Shown here one piece after another: positions 22,079-33,578 of a stretch of DNA of 64,000 bases; the first letter of the stretch is position 1; every line of letters begins with the position of its first letter. Made by a program: the position numbers and the translations under genes. The notes under the pieces were generated by a model, which had not been told where the DNA came from, did no database searches, and worked only from the letters and a program-made list of their open reading frames with translations. Origin of the DNA: Typhlomys cinereus (taxonomy: Eukaryota > Chordata > Mammalia > Rodentia > Platacanthomyidae); contig JALPQD010000401.1 of the NCBI GenBank assembly GCA_023101885.1, positions 1,612,001 through 1,676,000 on the forward strand, written 5' to 3'.

Positions 22079-22455
22079 GATAAGAAAACAGAAATACTTC
22101 CACTTATAGCAGGAACAAAAATAAAATAAAATACTTAAGAATAAATTTAATCAAGGATCTATAAGACATATGCTAAAAAGTGTAAAGCACTGTTAATAAT
22201 AAATCAAAGGAGACTTGAATAAATGGAAGGACGTGAACTAGAAAAATTGTATAGCTATTGATGGGAATATTATTCAGTGTGAGCTAAAGATTCAATGCAC
22301 TGCCTAGCAAAGTCTCAGTTATTGTTTTCTCCAACAAATGGTTAAGTTGATCTTAAAATTTGTATTAGACTGATAAAGGTCTTGAATAGAAAAAAGAGCT
22401 GCTAGAATATTTACATATGCAGATTTCAAAACTTGTGGCAAAACTAAGCATAACA

Positions 22456-23157
22456 CTGAATTGTGCTCTTTAAATGGCTAAAATTGTGGCTTTTGGGTTA
22501 TGCAAACTGTACCACATCTTTAAAAAATCACAGTCACATATGAAGCTTATTTGTGTATATAACCAGTTATTTATCCTCAAGTTTGTAATTATCATTTTTA
22601 TCAATGCTTGAATCACTTTCACTTATTGGATCTTCAAGTTTTCAAATGTTCTATAATGTTATATATTCAACTATCCGTCTCTCTCCATCCCCTCAAAAAA
22701 TGAAAAGAAAACCCTTCTTATTCGTGTCCTGACCCTCCCACTGTAAGCTGGGCTAGTTACTCGGTAGTCTTGTAGCATGGAATTCTCCTTCACTTTTTGT
22801 CATCTGAATCTTGATTGAGTCTCTCTTTCTCCTTGTGTTTTCTTTTTGTTTAACTTTAGCATATCTTCAAGTCAACACAGATTGTTGGGTCTTAAAATAT
22901 CTGTAACTCACCTTCAAAGCCTTTCATTGGCCTCGTTCCAGCTGAAAATGCTTTTTCCTCCACAGTTGTCCAGGCCACAGTGTTGCTTCTGATTTCTCAT
23001 ATTTCATATGTCATTTGATTTTTCTCTTAAGAAGTTCAAATTCTTCTCATTCATAAATATTCCAAAAATTCTTAGGATCTTCTCAGGTGCATTTCATTTG
23101 TTAATGTGTTTATTTCTTTTATATTTTCCAATTCAAAATCTTTTTCATATGCTACCT
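22456..23157. other. AT-rich DNA, nothing firmly recognised
   Basis: T-rich on the plus strand. It could be an old antisense LINE relic, but there is no secure landmark. Confidence 0.35.
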
Positions 23158-23470
23158 GTCATGGTTTGAATATGCAATGTCCCCCAGAGGCGCATGGTTC
23201 GAATACTTGAATCATCTGGTAGTTCTATTTGGGCAAGTTGTGGAAATCTGGGGTCAAGGAGAGCTAGCTAGCAGAAGCAGGTCCCAGGGAGAAGGTCAGA
23301 CCCCAGTCTGTGCTGCTTCTCTCTACTTCCTGGTTATCTTATTGTGAATTGCTGTGCTCAGCTACTCCTTCTCCACCAAGATGGATGGACCCCTCTAAAC
23401 CATGCCCCTAACAGAATCCTTCCTTTCTTTAAGTTATTGATGGCAGGTGTTTTGGTCACAGCAATGAATT
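23158..23470 (+). repeat. MaLR LTR, ORR1-like
   Basis: Begins 'tgtcatggtttgaatatgca', the typical start of ORR1-type LTRs. Continues with 'ttgggcaagttgtggaaatc', 'tgcttctctctacttcctgg' and 'ctccaccaagatggatggac', and ends near 'ggtcacagcaatgaa'. Solo LTR with no internal genes. Confidence 0.75.
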
Positions 23471-23654
23471 CAACATCTTTGCTAACTCGTCTGCTTTCTC
23501 TAGTCTTTCTTCTCCAAACTCCTATTTGATCTCATGGATTATTTCTCTTACACTTTTATTGCGTCTCTCATACTGTCTCTTTGTTGCTCACTTTCAATTG
23601 CGAGAGGAGCTCCTTGACTTGTTCTTCTAATTACTCCATCCTGGCTCTCACATT

Positions 23655-23735
23655 GGGGGAAGGGGAGAGACTGAACCCCTGGCCTCGCTCAAGCTAGCGC
23701 GCACACACCACTGAATCACGCCCCCAGCCCTTGGC
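23655..23735 (-). repeat. ID-type SINE
   Basis: Antisense ID: 'gagactgaacccctggcctc' then 'ccactgaatcacgcccccag'. Confidence 0.65.
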
Positions 23736-25396
23736 TCTCGTATTTTAAACTTGTAAGTGCTTATCTTGTTTCCTGCCCGTTCTTTTATCAAAACCTTCTG
23801 TTCATTTTATAGATGCAATTTCTTCAATTTCTTGAGAATACCAAGTTTATGTTTGAGCTCTTTCATGTTTCCTGTATCGCCCCTTTCCTTCTGGGATCCT
23901 GTTTTCTGTTTGTTTATCATAAACTCTCTTCTTTACATCTTTTATTGATCCCAGCTTGTCCATTCATATTAAAAGTAAAGTTCTAAGAGTAGGTCAGTGG
24001 CTTTGTATATTTGAGTAGAGTTTTGTTTAGGACAATCAAAGTATATGTGGGGGGTGGGGAACAACTGTCAATAGAAAGCCTAGAATATAGAAGAGTGGAC
24101 ATTTTATTTACAGAAAAAAAGACCTTATTCATCAGCTTTGGAAATAAAAAGGCGTTAGACATCAACATTTTATATGGCAACAGGCTAGAGATATTGATTG
24201 CTTTTAATTTTCTTTAAGGAATCCCCTTGTTTATAGCCTTAAGTTTCAATGGAACTTTTCTGGATAAAATACTAAATTCCTAACCCTCTTCAATGTTCTG
24301 TTGGGCCAGCCACCTATCCTTTAGATCTTGTTCTCTTCAGTCATCTCTGTGTTGCCTCTTCCTGGACCTTCTAGATGTCGGTACTTCTACTGGCTTCCCA
24401 CCTTCTAGAAATTACTCACTGGCGGGGAGTTAACTCTCTTGTCTTTTTTTCTTTAACATGGTAGATAAATACATATTATTAATATTTATTATTCTTACAT
24501 TGCATTAGGATCTCCAAAGGGGAAAAAATTCTTTCCTTTTTGCAATGGATTTTTGCTATCATATTTTTCTCAATAGAAAATGATCATTTCTAGGACTCTT
24601 TATTATAAGACCATCCCCAATGGTGAGTTGATTTTATAGCCTAAAAGACTGTGTTTTGCTAGTTTCCAGCAAATCACAGACTTCATTTGACTGAATAATT
24701 TTAGCTCCCCCCGCCACCACCTGCTAAGATACTAATTTATCCTGATTTGCTCTGTGATCTTCCTGGCTGTCTTGGAAAGGCGCTAGCTGTTATTAAGCAA
24801 GCATCCCCTTTACTGTCATCTGGGTCGTCCTGGTTAAGGTTGGTCACATGAAAGACACTTGAAAACAACTCAGTCTCTGCAATTAGGAGCGTGGGTTCTC
24901 ACCCTGCAACTCAGGGCTCGGGCTTAGATCAGTTCTATTTCCTCTTCCATGACATCTTAATATTTGTAAGGTTGTGCCTTCAAATTTTAAGTTCTGCTGG
25001 TCTTTCGTTACACTCAAGATTTGGTTTTCTGAACAATAGCTATCTATCATTTTGATGTTCCCTTTGGAACTTTTCCAAAGTAAGATTGATTGATTCTACA
25101 TTTAAGTCCAATAATTCCAAATTTGATGAAAACATGTACTATATATTAATATTTTGCATAATATGGGTAGGTAAATTTTTATTTTTTATTTCTTACAATA
25201 TTGATAATGCCATTTAAAACCAAATTAAGGTATTACAATATAGATCTAAATTAAATTTCTTTGCGATATAGTAATTTTCAGAGTAAGTGTAACCAACACT
25301 TAGAAAGTTCTAGTTATGTGTCAGATATCACCTTAGGAAAATTTCATTAATGAGTTGTTTTAATTTTCATACAACCCCTACAAGATTCTCACTGTT
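23736..25396. other. AT-rich DNA, nothing firmly recognised
   Basis: About 1.7 kb with only short frames. A G-rich patch lies near 24051-24060. Old LINE relics are possible. Confidence 0.35.
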
Positions 25397-25427
25397 ATTT
25401 TTTTTTAATTTTTTTATTCAATTGTGC

Positions 25428-25468
<41 letters not shown>

Positions 25469-25560
25469 ACCACGGGAACCACCACGTCTCCACCTCCTCT
25501 TGTTTACTCTGCCCGGGGATTCACAGGCTCCACCCTACCAGGACCAGAAACGCAGGTTAC
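25397..25560 (-). repeat. Young B2-like SINE, 5'-truncated
   Basis: Tail complement, (GT)n at about 25430-25465, 'cacaggctccaccctaccag' and 'gaccagaaacgcag', then an abrupt end at about 25554 where the head half is missing. Relative to its relatives it also lacks about 11 bp after 'agaaccacgg'. No duplication was found. Confidence 0.85.
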
Positions 25561-26808
25561 TGTCTGGCTCTAATAAAAATGGAGTGAGTGTCCACTGTGT
25601 GGCAGACTGAAGTCTAGGCAAGGAGTGGGGTGTTAGTGAATAAAATACTCCTACTTCAGAGAGCTTACTTGGAGTAGGAATGAGGTGAGAACAGTTGTAA
25701 CAGTAAGTTTAATTAATGGATGGCATGCCGGGAGATGTCGGGCTCTGCGGAAGGAAGGGACATTGGGAACAACCAGATAAGAAGTGAAGACAAGTTACAG
25801 CTCCGATACCGTGGTCAGGACCGTTCCACTAGAAAGGCTAGACTTGAACTAGCTAGATTTGAAGAAGACAGGTTCACTCTGCTGAGATGTCGCAGGTAAT
25901 TCCAGGAGGGCAAGGGAAGCATGGGCAAGAGATGAATCAGAGAGGGACAAGGGAACCAATGTGTGTGTTGGCTTCACAGACTTATAACGGGACGTTACTC
26001 CTGGTTTTTTGTTTGTTTGTTTGGTTTTTTGCTCTTTTTGTTTGTTTGTTTGTTTACTCTACAAGTGAGATGGTGGTAAAGTTCAAAGTTGGACTTGGTC
26101 TGTCTTACATTTACAAGGACCACTCTGGGTGCTGGATTGATGTGAGACTGTGGAATGGCAGAGGTAGGAAGAGAGAGGTGATTAGGAGACCACAGCTGTA
26201 ATAGGCGAAAGGTAATGACGCCTATCATGGAAGGGGTGGTAGCGCTCAGATCTGATTGTATTCTGAAGGGAGGTGGGAGGATTTTCTTACCTATTGGATT
26301 TTGGTTGTGAGAAATCAGAGATCCAGAACTGACCAGCACACTTTTTGCTTTGGCAGACCACAGAGGGCCCTGGGGAAAGGTGTGGGTGAAGCAAATGTGA
26401 AGAAATTGGATCTGCTAAGGTTCAGGAAGCAGCTGGGTACTCAACTAACCAAGCAGGCAGTCCAAACAGAAAAGGACTGAATTCAGATAAAAGTGTTGGC
26501 TAGATAGTAAATTGTATCTGCAGACTTATATCGACCAGTGATATGTTTAAATTATAATTGGGTTCAATTGTTTTTAATCGTCACTGCTCATATCTAAAAT
26601 TTCTCATAAAGTAAAAAAATTTAGTCTATGAAAGTATTTTCTTAAATAAATCGAGTATTTGTGAACTTTACATTTAACAGTCATAATGACATCATATGCC
26701 TTAGATATTTTTATTTCTCTTTTATAGTAATAAGTTGAACTGTGATAATGCCAAGTTCATACGTCGACCCTGTAACTCCTAGTATCTCAGAATCTGATAG
26801 TAGTTGGT
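25561..26808. other. Single-copy DNA with a (GTTT)n patch
   Basis: Moderate GC at 25.6-26.5 kb. An imperfect (GTTT)n tract at 26007-26056 creates Phe/Leu-rich frames that are not genes. Confidence 0.4.
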
Positions 26809-26825
26809 CTTTAAATAGGATCTTT

Positions 26826-27180
26826 TTTTTCTTTTTTTTTTCACTCATACAAACTTGATAGGTACCCCTCCCTGGATTCCCTTGCTCCCTCCCCTTTTCC
26901 CTTTCCTTTCCCTTCCTCCCTCCCTTTCTCCCAGTGTCCCCCCCCCCAACATTCCTGGAGCATCCTTTAGTGTGCATGTCAAACTTTTCTCTGGGTCCTT
27001 CTCTCTGATGAGGTGTAAGAACTCAGTAGCATTGCCTAGAGCCCTTTCTTGTGTTCCCTTTAGTATAGGAACACTACTGTGGCTGTTAATCCCTTGCCTC
27101 TAAGGATCCTAGTGCCTGTGATCCCTGCTAGACTTTGTGGGGTCAATGATATGTTGGTCATTGTGCAGGTCACGCAAAGT
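26826..27180 (-). mobile_element. 5'-truncated L1, 3' UTR only
   Basis: Antisense of the same L1 3' UTR as 50.6-51.0 kb but clearly diverged: T-rich tail complement, 'cactcatacaaacttgatag', pyrimidine-rich tract, 'taggaacactactgtggctg' and 'ctagactttgtggggtcaat'. A 17-bp duplication with two mismatches lies at 26809-26825 and 27181-27197. It is older than the 8.9-kb copy. Confidence 0.9.
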
Positions 27181-27197
27181 CCTTAAATAGGTTCTTT

Positions 27198-28429
27198 AAA
27201 GAGATAATTAAGGTAAGTTGAGGTCATTTTGCCTAATTCGGGCCCTGATGCCACAGGACTGGTGTCCTTCTAAAAAGGAGAGCAGGCCTCAGAAGAGATC
27301 GCAAGAAGACCCTGGGAGACGACAGACATCTCAAGGCCAAGGACTGGAACTGCAGGAAGAAACAACTCTGAACACACCTGAATTCTTAACTTCTGGCCTT
27401 TTAGCACTGGAAGGAAAAACTGCTGTGTTCTTGGAGCCACCCAGTCTGTGACACAGTATATGAAAGCTCTACCAACCTAGTATGATTGATATATAATTGA
27501 ACCTTAATTAATTCTGATAAGGTAGCTTTGGTTCTGCATTTTAATGGCTGTTAATTGTTCTTCCAGGTTCTCAGTGTTCTATAAGCCCTGACAGATGCTG
27601 GGTCTAAAATCCAAAGGGGACGGATGGCGGAGACACATAAAGAGGCTAACAGAAGACTTAGCAGTTTAGCTTTCCTTGCCGGATGTTGGGGTGTCCTCTC
27701 TCTTGATGTGTATCTATAGTGATAATACCCTTGTGTCTCTTTATTCTGCCTTTGCTCTTTCTTCCTGCCTGGGTGTTACTTTTCAGAGGGAGTTCTAAGA
27801 AACATCACTTTTTAGCTCCATTCCTTTCAGAATCAGGTTTTATCACAGTGTTTAATCTACCAAGCCCTCCGAAGGTCATTGTGATTTAATAGACTCCGAG
27901 TCTCTGCATGTAAGTGTACTCCTCTGTGAAAGATCCTGTCTTTGTAAATTTGTCATTGGGTTACATATTGTTAAATCGGTTGGTAGGAGAGTTAAGAATG
28001 CAACGAAAGATCTGCTAGTTGGGTGCAGCAAGTTTCTGCTTGTAAATTATTCACAGACAAGCAGATGTCGTCACCCGGTAATGGGCTAAATGCTATCGTT
28101 TGATCGGTGTTATAATTGATGAAAGACACCACGGACAGCTGGGATACATGCCCCAAATTGGTCTTATACAGAAAACTTGCCCCCAACTGCTAGTGACATC
28201 AGTTAGTCTTTAAATGTTAAGATAAAACACTACATTCACAGACACAGTAGATGCAGAGTGGAACAGTGGGTAGAAGCATGGCAGGGAACATCTCTGTGGG
28301 CATAAGCAAGGCTCTGCCTTGTCACTTTCAAAGTACTTCTTGGAACCTGGTACCCAGTCAGCCAGTGATTTTCATCTGCAGAAAAAAATAGATCTGAGAT
28401 TGTTGGTTTGTTTGTTTGTTTTTTCTCCT
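27198..28429. other. Single-copy DNA, no supported gene
   Basis: A 77-codon plus frame (27218-27451) is featureless. No repeat recognised. Confidence 0.4.
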
Positions 28430-28779
28430 TAGGAGGATGAATTTAATTGTCACCTTGGTAAGATGTGGACTCACTTAAGAGGCAAAATTCTAGGCTTATC
28501 TTAAAGCACTTTCTCCATTAAGCTAACTGAGGTAGAAAGACCCATCCTAAATGTGGGCAGTACCATTCCATGAACTGGAGTCCTAAACTGAAACAAACAA
28601 ACAAACAAACAAGGAGAAAGTGAGCGGAGCACCAGCATTCATCTCTCTGCTTCCTGACAGTGGACACAACTTGACCAATTACCTTAAATTCCTGCTGCCA
28701 TGTCTTCCCCACCACGATGAATTGTATCACTCCTAAACTATGAGGCACGATAAATCCTCCCTCTTAGAAGTTGCTTCTT
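28430..28779 (+). repeat. ERVL/MaLR-type LTR, left part (right part 29788-30170)
   Basis: Family as at 21.7 kb: 'gaccatcctaaatgtgggc'-like core near 28538, 'gcaccagcattcatctctct', 'tgccatgtcttccccaccac' and 'ataaatcctccctcttagaa'. An (AAAC)n patch lies at 28590-28611. The element is cut by the L1 at 28780 and its end resumes after 30148 ('tgatcacagcacaatgagga'). Confidence 0.65.
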
Positions 28780-29787
28780 AATACCTACAGTAATTGCAAA
28801 GATTATACACAGGAGGGAAGGGGAAGGAGGACCCCCCCCAGAAACAAGGAGAGAGGGGATCATGCAACAGCAGAGAAAATAGGCCCCATCAAGGACTGCA
28901 AGTAAGTAATGGGACATCTGGTTAAGCTCACGGACTTTCCTTCGTGGTCACTTGCAACTGAGGGGGTTCGATCTCACCAGTCAGGGAGGGCACAGAGTCT
29001 GGTAGATAGATGGTAACCATCCTGCAACTGGGAGACTGACTCCCCCTCTCACCACAGTCTCCTACTCTTATTCCATCGACCTTTGAATCTACTTTTATAG
29101 TAGACTCTATTTTAACAGCCTTTTATCTCTCTCTGGCTAAGAGTTGAAATCCAATACCCATCAGGATGGAGCCAAGGGCAGTGCAGAAACAGCAAAACTG
29201 GAAGAAAAAAAAAAAAACAACAAACCATAATTCAGAATATCAGAGACCCTACATTAATCACCAGGAACCAGGCCAGCCTAATCTCGCCCCATCCTAAAGC
29301 TCAGGGAAATTTGCGGAAGAAGGGGAGGTAAGATTGTAAGAGCCTAAAGATGGGGAGGAGCAACTATATGCAAGATACTCCACACAAGTTAGGGCTGAAG
29401 TAATCATAATAGGAATTTGTATGACCCACGCAATGACTGACATATCAATGATCCCCCAAAGTCTAGCATGGATCACAGGCACTAGGATCCTTAGAGGCAA
29501 GGGATTAACAGTCACAATAGTGTTCCCATATTAAAGGGAGCACAAGAAAGGGTTCTAGGCAATGCTACTGAGTCCTTACACCTCATTAGAGTGGAGAATG
29601 CAGAGAAACTTGACATTCACACTAAAGGATGCTCCAGGGATTGGGAGGGAAGAGGGGCACTGGGCAAAAGGGGAGTGAAAGGAAGGGGAAAAGGGGGGAG
29701 GGTGCAAGGGGGTCCGGGGAGGGATGGAGGGAGGGGACTGGTGTACTTATTAAGTTTGTATGAGTGGGAAAATAAAAAATAAAAAAA
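28780..29787 (+). mobile_element. 5'-truncated L1, ~1 kb of 3' UTR
   Basis: Matches the complement of 50.6-51.6 kb along its length, diverged: 'agaaacaaggagagagggga' (~28840), 'accataattcagaatatcag' (~29224) and 'actaggatccttagaggcaa' (~29482), then the purine-rich tract and 'ttaagtttgtatgagtggga' before the A-rich tail. A perfect 14-bp duplication, AGAAGTTGCTTCTT, lies at 28766-28779 and 29788-29801. Confidence 0.92.
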
Positions 29788-29814
29788 AGAAGTTGCTTCT
29801 TGTCAGGTTTTTGA

Positions 29815-29872
29815 AAATTTTTTATTATTATTTATTATTTATTCAATTGTGCGTGTATGCATGTGTGTGCGC

Positions 29873-29925
<53 letters not shown>

Positions 29926-30131
29926 ACCACGGACGAATTCGGGAACCACCATGGATGCCTCCACCTCCTTGTTTACTCTGCCCCGGGATTCACAGGCTCC
30001 ACCCTACCAGGACCAGAAACACAGGCCGCCTCCGCTTCTACCCGGCAGTCTATACGTGGGGTCTAGGATCCGAACTCAGGACCTTCCACCTGCAAGGCAG
30101 AGGCTTAACCCCTGAGCCACCTCTGCAGCCC
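29815..30131 (-). repeat. Young B2-like SINE, complete
   Basis: Tail complement with TTTATT (AATAAA on the sense strand), (GT)n at about 29881-29922, 'gaaccacggacgaattcggg', 'caccctaccaggaccagaaa' and head complement 'cctgagccacctctgcagcc'. A perfect 17-bp duplication, TCTTGTCAGGTTTTTGA, lies at 29798-29814 and 30132-30148. It landed about 14 bp after the L1. Confidence 0.97.
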
Positions 30132-30170
30132 TCTTGTCAGGTTTTTGATCACAGCACAATGAGGAAGGTA

Positions 30171-30534
30171 ACTGATCCAAGCAGGTTCTTGTAACAGGTG
30201 GAGGAGAAGAAACTAAAATGTAAGCATCACAGAGGCAAAATGAAAGGCCCCAGGTCAGAATCAAGTTTAAGAAGTGTGGAGAATCTCTGCTCTGTGGGTC
30301 TCCACACACACACAGATGTTCTAGTATTTTCTGGGTACTTTCACTTCCTGTGCTTCTACTGCAAACCCCAGTCCAAACATATGCTGCACAGGCCCCTCAC
30401 AGCTTTCATATTCTCTTCAGAACAGTGAGGGGTTGGGGTCCTTCAAACACTGCTTTGGAAGGTGGAAAAAAGTAGAAAACAAGGCAGTATATGTAAACTT
30501 CAACAAATTAATATTTTTAAATTTTATTTTATTA
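30171..30534. other. Single-copy DNA
   Basis: Nothing recognised. Confidence 0.4.
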
Positions 30535-30900
30535 TAGTTTACACATAGTAATTGTACAAATTTATGGACTACAACATGATATATGCAATACCTGTATACA
30601 TTGTAAAATGACCAAATAAGGATAGTACATATATCCATAAACTCAAATGTTGTTTATTGTTTCTTTCTGGCAAAACATTCATCTTCCTCCTTTACTGCTA
30701 TTTTTAAATAGATATCACACTGTTACTGATTAGGGGCCAGGGATATAGCTCAGTGGCAAAGCACTTGCCTAATATGAATAAATCTTAGGTTTGATTCCCA
30801 GCATCACTTAAAATTGCCTTAAACAGCTTTGATTGTGTATATTCACCCTAGTGTGAATGAGAACAACAGCTCTTGTTTCTTTAATTTTATTCTAATGGAG
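30535..30900 (-). repeat. Old L1 3' relic, split by an ID element
   Basis: Antisense landmarks: 'atttatggactacaacatga', 'gcaatacctgtatacattgt' and 'tagtacatatatccataaac', typical of old mammalian L1 3' ends. The ID at 30734-30808 interrupts it. Confidence 0.6.
30734..30808 (+). repeat. ID-type SINE
   Basis: 'ggatatagctcagtggcaaa', 'gcacttgcctaatatgaata' and 'gtttgattcccagcatcac': a clear tRNA-like ID, but the anticodon region is decayed, so it is not a tRNA gene. Confidence 0.85.
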
Positions 30901-30994
30901 GCCTACTTTCAAAGACTAAGCTTCTATGCCAAAAACAGGGTTACTTGGGGGGAAGCTTCTTTTTTTTTTTAACTATTGTTTTTATTGTTTTAAC

Positions 30995-31019
30995 TATATT
31001 TTTTTAACTGATTGTTGGT

Positions 31020-31055
<36 letters not shown>

Positions 31056-31186
31056 GCCAGAGGTCAATGTAAGGTATCTTTCTCAATCATTCTCTGCCTT
31101 AAGTCAGCATGTCTCTGGAACCCCTATTTGACTAGACTGACTGGCCAGCAATTCCCAATGATCCTCCTGTCTGCTCTTCCAGTGAC

Positions 31187-31222
<36 letters not shown>

Positions 31223-31296
31223 TCTGGGAACGGAACTCAAATCTCCATGCTGATGTAACAAGTAATTCACCAGCTGAAGTCATCTCCCCAGGTCTC
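30995..31296 (-). repeat. B4/RSINE-type SINE with two (GT)n arrays
   Basis: (GT)n at 31021-31053 and a second at 31188-31220, with 'aggccagaggtcaatgtaag' and 'tcttccagtgacttg' between, and the head complement 'agctgaagtcatctccccag'. Two separate dinucleotide arrays in one element are unusual. Confidence 0.7.
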
Positions 31297-31311
31297 ATAC
31301 AGGTTTCAGAA

Positions 31312-31946
31312 TTTTTTTTTTATGTGCATGAGTATACTGCATGAGGGTGGGTGTACATGTGTAGTGTGTGTGCCTGTGGAGCCCCAAGAGTGACATCAGG
31401 AATCATCGTGCATTGCTCTTCTACCTATTGCTTTGTTCTGGGGGTTACCCCAAATATCATGATTTGCAATGTTGCACCCCACAGGGGTGCAGTATTTGGA
31501 AATGCCATGGCGCCTTGATGGAACCTTGATGGAATGAGGCAGTCACAGGGGATGGGTCTTGAGGTTGGTTAACCCCGCCCTGCTTGAGGTGGTGAGTCTG
31601 CTCTTGAACTTGCAGGCAGTAGTTCTCAGCCTCCACGAAGGACTTAACTTAGACTACTGTCAGCTTCTGCCAGCCATCCATGTCTTTTCCACCTTGAAGG
31701 ACTGTATCTCCCCTCTGGAAGGAACCATAATCTGAATAAATCCCCCTTTCTCCCTTAAGTTGCTTGACTTTGGGTGTTCTATCATTAACAATAGAGAAGA
31801 GTAACTGGTAGACCAAGCCCTGTTTTCCAGGGCCAGAATTATAGGCTGCCACGATATCTGCCCAGCATTTTTACGTGTGATCTAGGAATCTTTTGGTTGA
31901 AAGGCAAAGGCTTTAACGACGGAGCCATCTCTCCAACTTCTCATGC
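31312..31946 (-). repeat. B2-superfamily SINE split by an LTR
   Basis: The tail half is 31312-31445 ('cctgtggagccccaagagtg', 'attgctttgttctggggg'). The head half is 31813-31946 ('ttttccagggccagaattat', 'ggagccatctctccaac'). The two halves join sensibly across the LTR at 31446-31812. Confidence 0.85.
31446..31812 (+). repeat. MaLR LTR (ORR1-like) inserted in a SINE
   Basis: 'caaatatcatgatttgcaat' near the start, 'gtcttgaggttggttaaccc', 'tgtcttttccaccttgaagg', 'ctgaataaatccccctttct' and 'cccttaagttgcttgacttt' are in the order of a rodent MaLR LTR. No internal genes. Confidence 0.65.
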
Positions 31947-33381
31947 AGGCTCTTTGGTTTATCTTTGAAGGACATATTTACCCTCAAGATCCAGAAGGCC
32001 TACAGAAATGAAGCCCCTTTCTCTGGCCTAACTGAAGCGCTCCTCCAACTTCTAATTCCAAATTTGACAGCTAGGCTCTTTCTGCTGCTGGTTGACCTCT
32101 CCAAACGCTGTCTTTGATGGGTCCTCTCCCTTTATATGCTGAAAGGGTCTCTGAGCCCACACAAGATACTTACATACTACAGGGTATCTGCGTATCTACA
32201 CTCATGATAATTATGCACCACAACTTCAGATCTCATCTACAAGCCCCAACAAATGTGGAGAGGTGCAGAGGAAAGAAAAATTCCAAAACATCTCCGTTAG
32301 GAAAAGTCAGGGCCACCCAAGAAAAAGGAGATTTCCTGCCTTTCAACTCTGCCCAGGTGCCTTCTGCATTTATGATATTTGAGCTGGTAATCTGAGGACT
32401 GAAACTGAGACGCTGTGTCTTTAAAGTGGTTGCAGGAATCTGGAAAACAAGTAGCAACTCCATTTTAATGGTTTTTCCTGGGCAGACGGCCAGCGCCCCA
32501 CTGGGACAGGCTGTCCTGCGCCACCAAATCCCCCTCCTCTGAAGGAAGATGTTCTCTTTGGGACTGTGATTTCCCTCTTGGGAACTGGGTTGTAAACCGA
32601 AGCTTGGTCCCCTCCTCCACCCCTCATGTTTGCTTTGCAACACCTTTTTGGATCTGTCAGTGGTGCACAGGTGCCAAGTGGTTTCCTGTTCTGACCTCCA
32701 TCGTTTCTCCTTTGATGCCACACCCATATTTGTCATGGGCTTGAACTTGCCATTGTCCAAACATGAGCTACTGAACTGAAGACTCCACTTTATGATTTGA
32801 GGCAGGTGGTTCCCACCCCCTCTAAGGAAATGTATCTGATTTGAGTCTTGTTTTGGTTTGTCATTGTGCTTGAATGTAATGTTCTTAGATTGATCATCCT
32901 CTGCACTCCCTTAGCTTTGGTTTCCATCAGTCACGCCCTGTTCAAAAGCTCTTTATGTTATTCATGGTCCAAGTAAATAATATTTTAAATAGACAAGGAC
33001 CATGTCTTTGAAATGGTTGGGGACTTTCAGCTGACTTGAGTAGGAAGAAATATTTTCACATAATTAGTAGGCTTCTCTTGAAAAGAAGGATAAATAAAAT
33101 ATTCTTGAGGCTTCTTGGAAGTTTGCATGTGTTTTAGGATTGGTTTTGGTTTCCTCCCAGTCTGGCACTTTAATCTTTTACCATTTACTGACTCAATTTA
33201 TTCTGTGTGTCGAAAAGAAAATGGCAACATGGGAATCAAGCAGAACTAGTGGACAATATTAGTCTGAGCCTTATTCCTTCTTTACCAGACCATGAGGGGA
33301 GAAGAGAGAACAACGATTCCCTTTCTTCTACAGAATAGAATATCTTCTGTGTGAACATCTCAGTCACTGCAAATTCTGTTT
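31947..33381. other. Repeat-poor DNA, no supported gene
   Basis: About 1.4 kb without a recognised repeat. A 175-codon minus frame (32233-32760) is the longest here but shows no domain, biased composition or boundary signal. Confidence 0.4.
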
Positions 33382-33578
33382 AAAAATTAGTATATTTATA
33401 GTGTGCATGCATACACCTATGTGTATGTGTGTGTGCACGCGCATGTACCATGACCCACTTGTGGGAATCAGAAGACAACTTTCAGGAGTGGTTCTGTCCT
33501 ATCACGTGGGTTCCAGGGACCCACCTCTGGTTGTCAAGCTTGGCAGTAAGCATCTGCAGCCAAGCCATCTCTCCAGTT
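33382..33578 (-). repeat. B3-type SINE
   Basis: 'gtgtgcatgcatacacctat', 'ggaatcagaagacaactttc', 'cacgtgggttccagggaccc' and 'cagccaagccatctctccag' are the antisense B3 layout. Confidence 0.85.

Larger units (their letters stand above)
19785..22455 (+). repeat. Ancient L1 ORF2 relic, split by three insertions
   Basis: Diverged but ordered ORF2 landmarks run 5' to 3' on the plus strand. They include 'gaatgaaaactggaaaattc' (~19951), 'ctagcagaaagaaagaagca' (~20177), 'aagacaattcaacatataat' (~20779), 'gatagcttttcctcttaaga' (~21141) and 'attcaacattgtactgaaag' (~21200). The reverse-transcriptase FADD region is near 'gcaggtggcatgaccttata' (~21285), and 'attctgcaaagtcacaggat' lies near 21646. All frames are destroyed. 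Guests are an ID (20917-21015), a B2-like SINE (21332-21600) and an LTR (21676-22078). Confidence 0.75.

Noticed and set aside
23158..23470. Endogenous retrovirus with genes
   Set aside because: Only LTR sequence is present here and at the other LTR-like sites; no gag, pol or env remnants were seen.
32233..32760. 175-codon minus-strand ORF
   Set aside because: No recognisable domain, codon bias or splice/poly(A) context; a second minus frame (100 codons) is open in the same stretch. Most likely chance.
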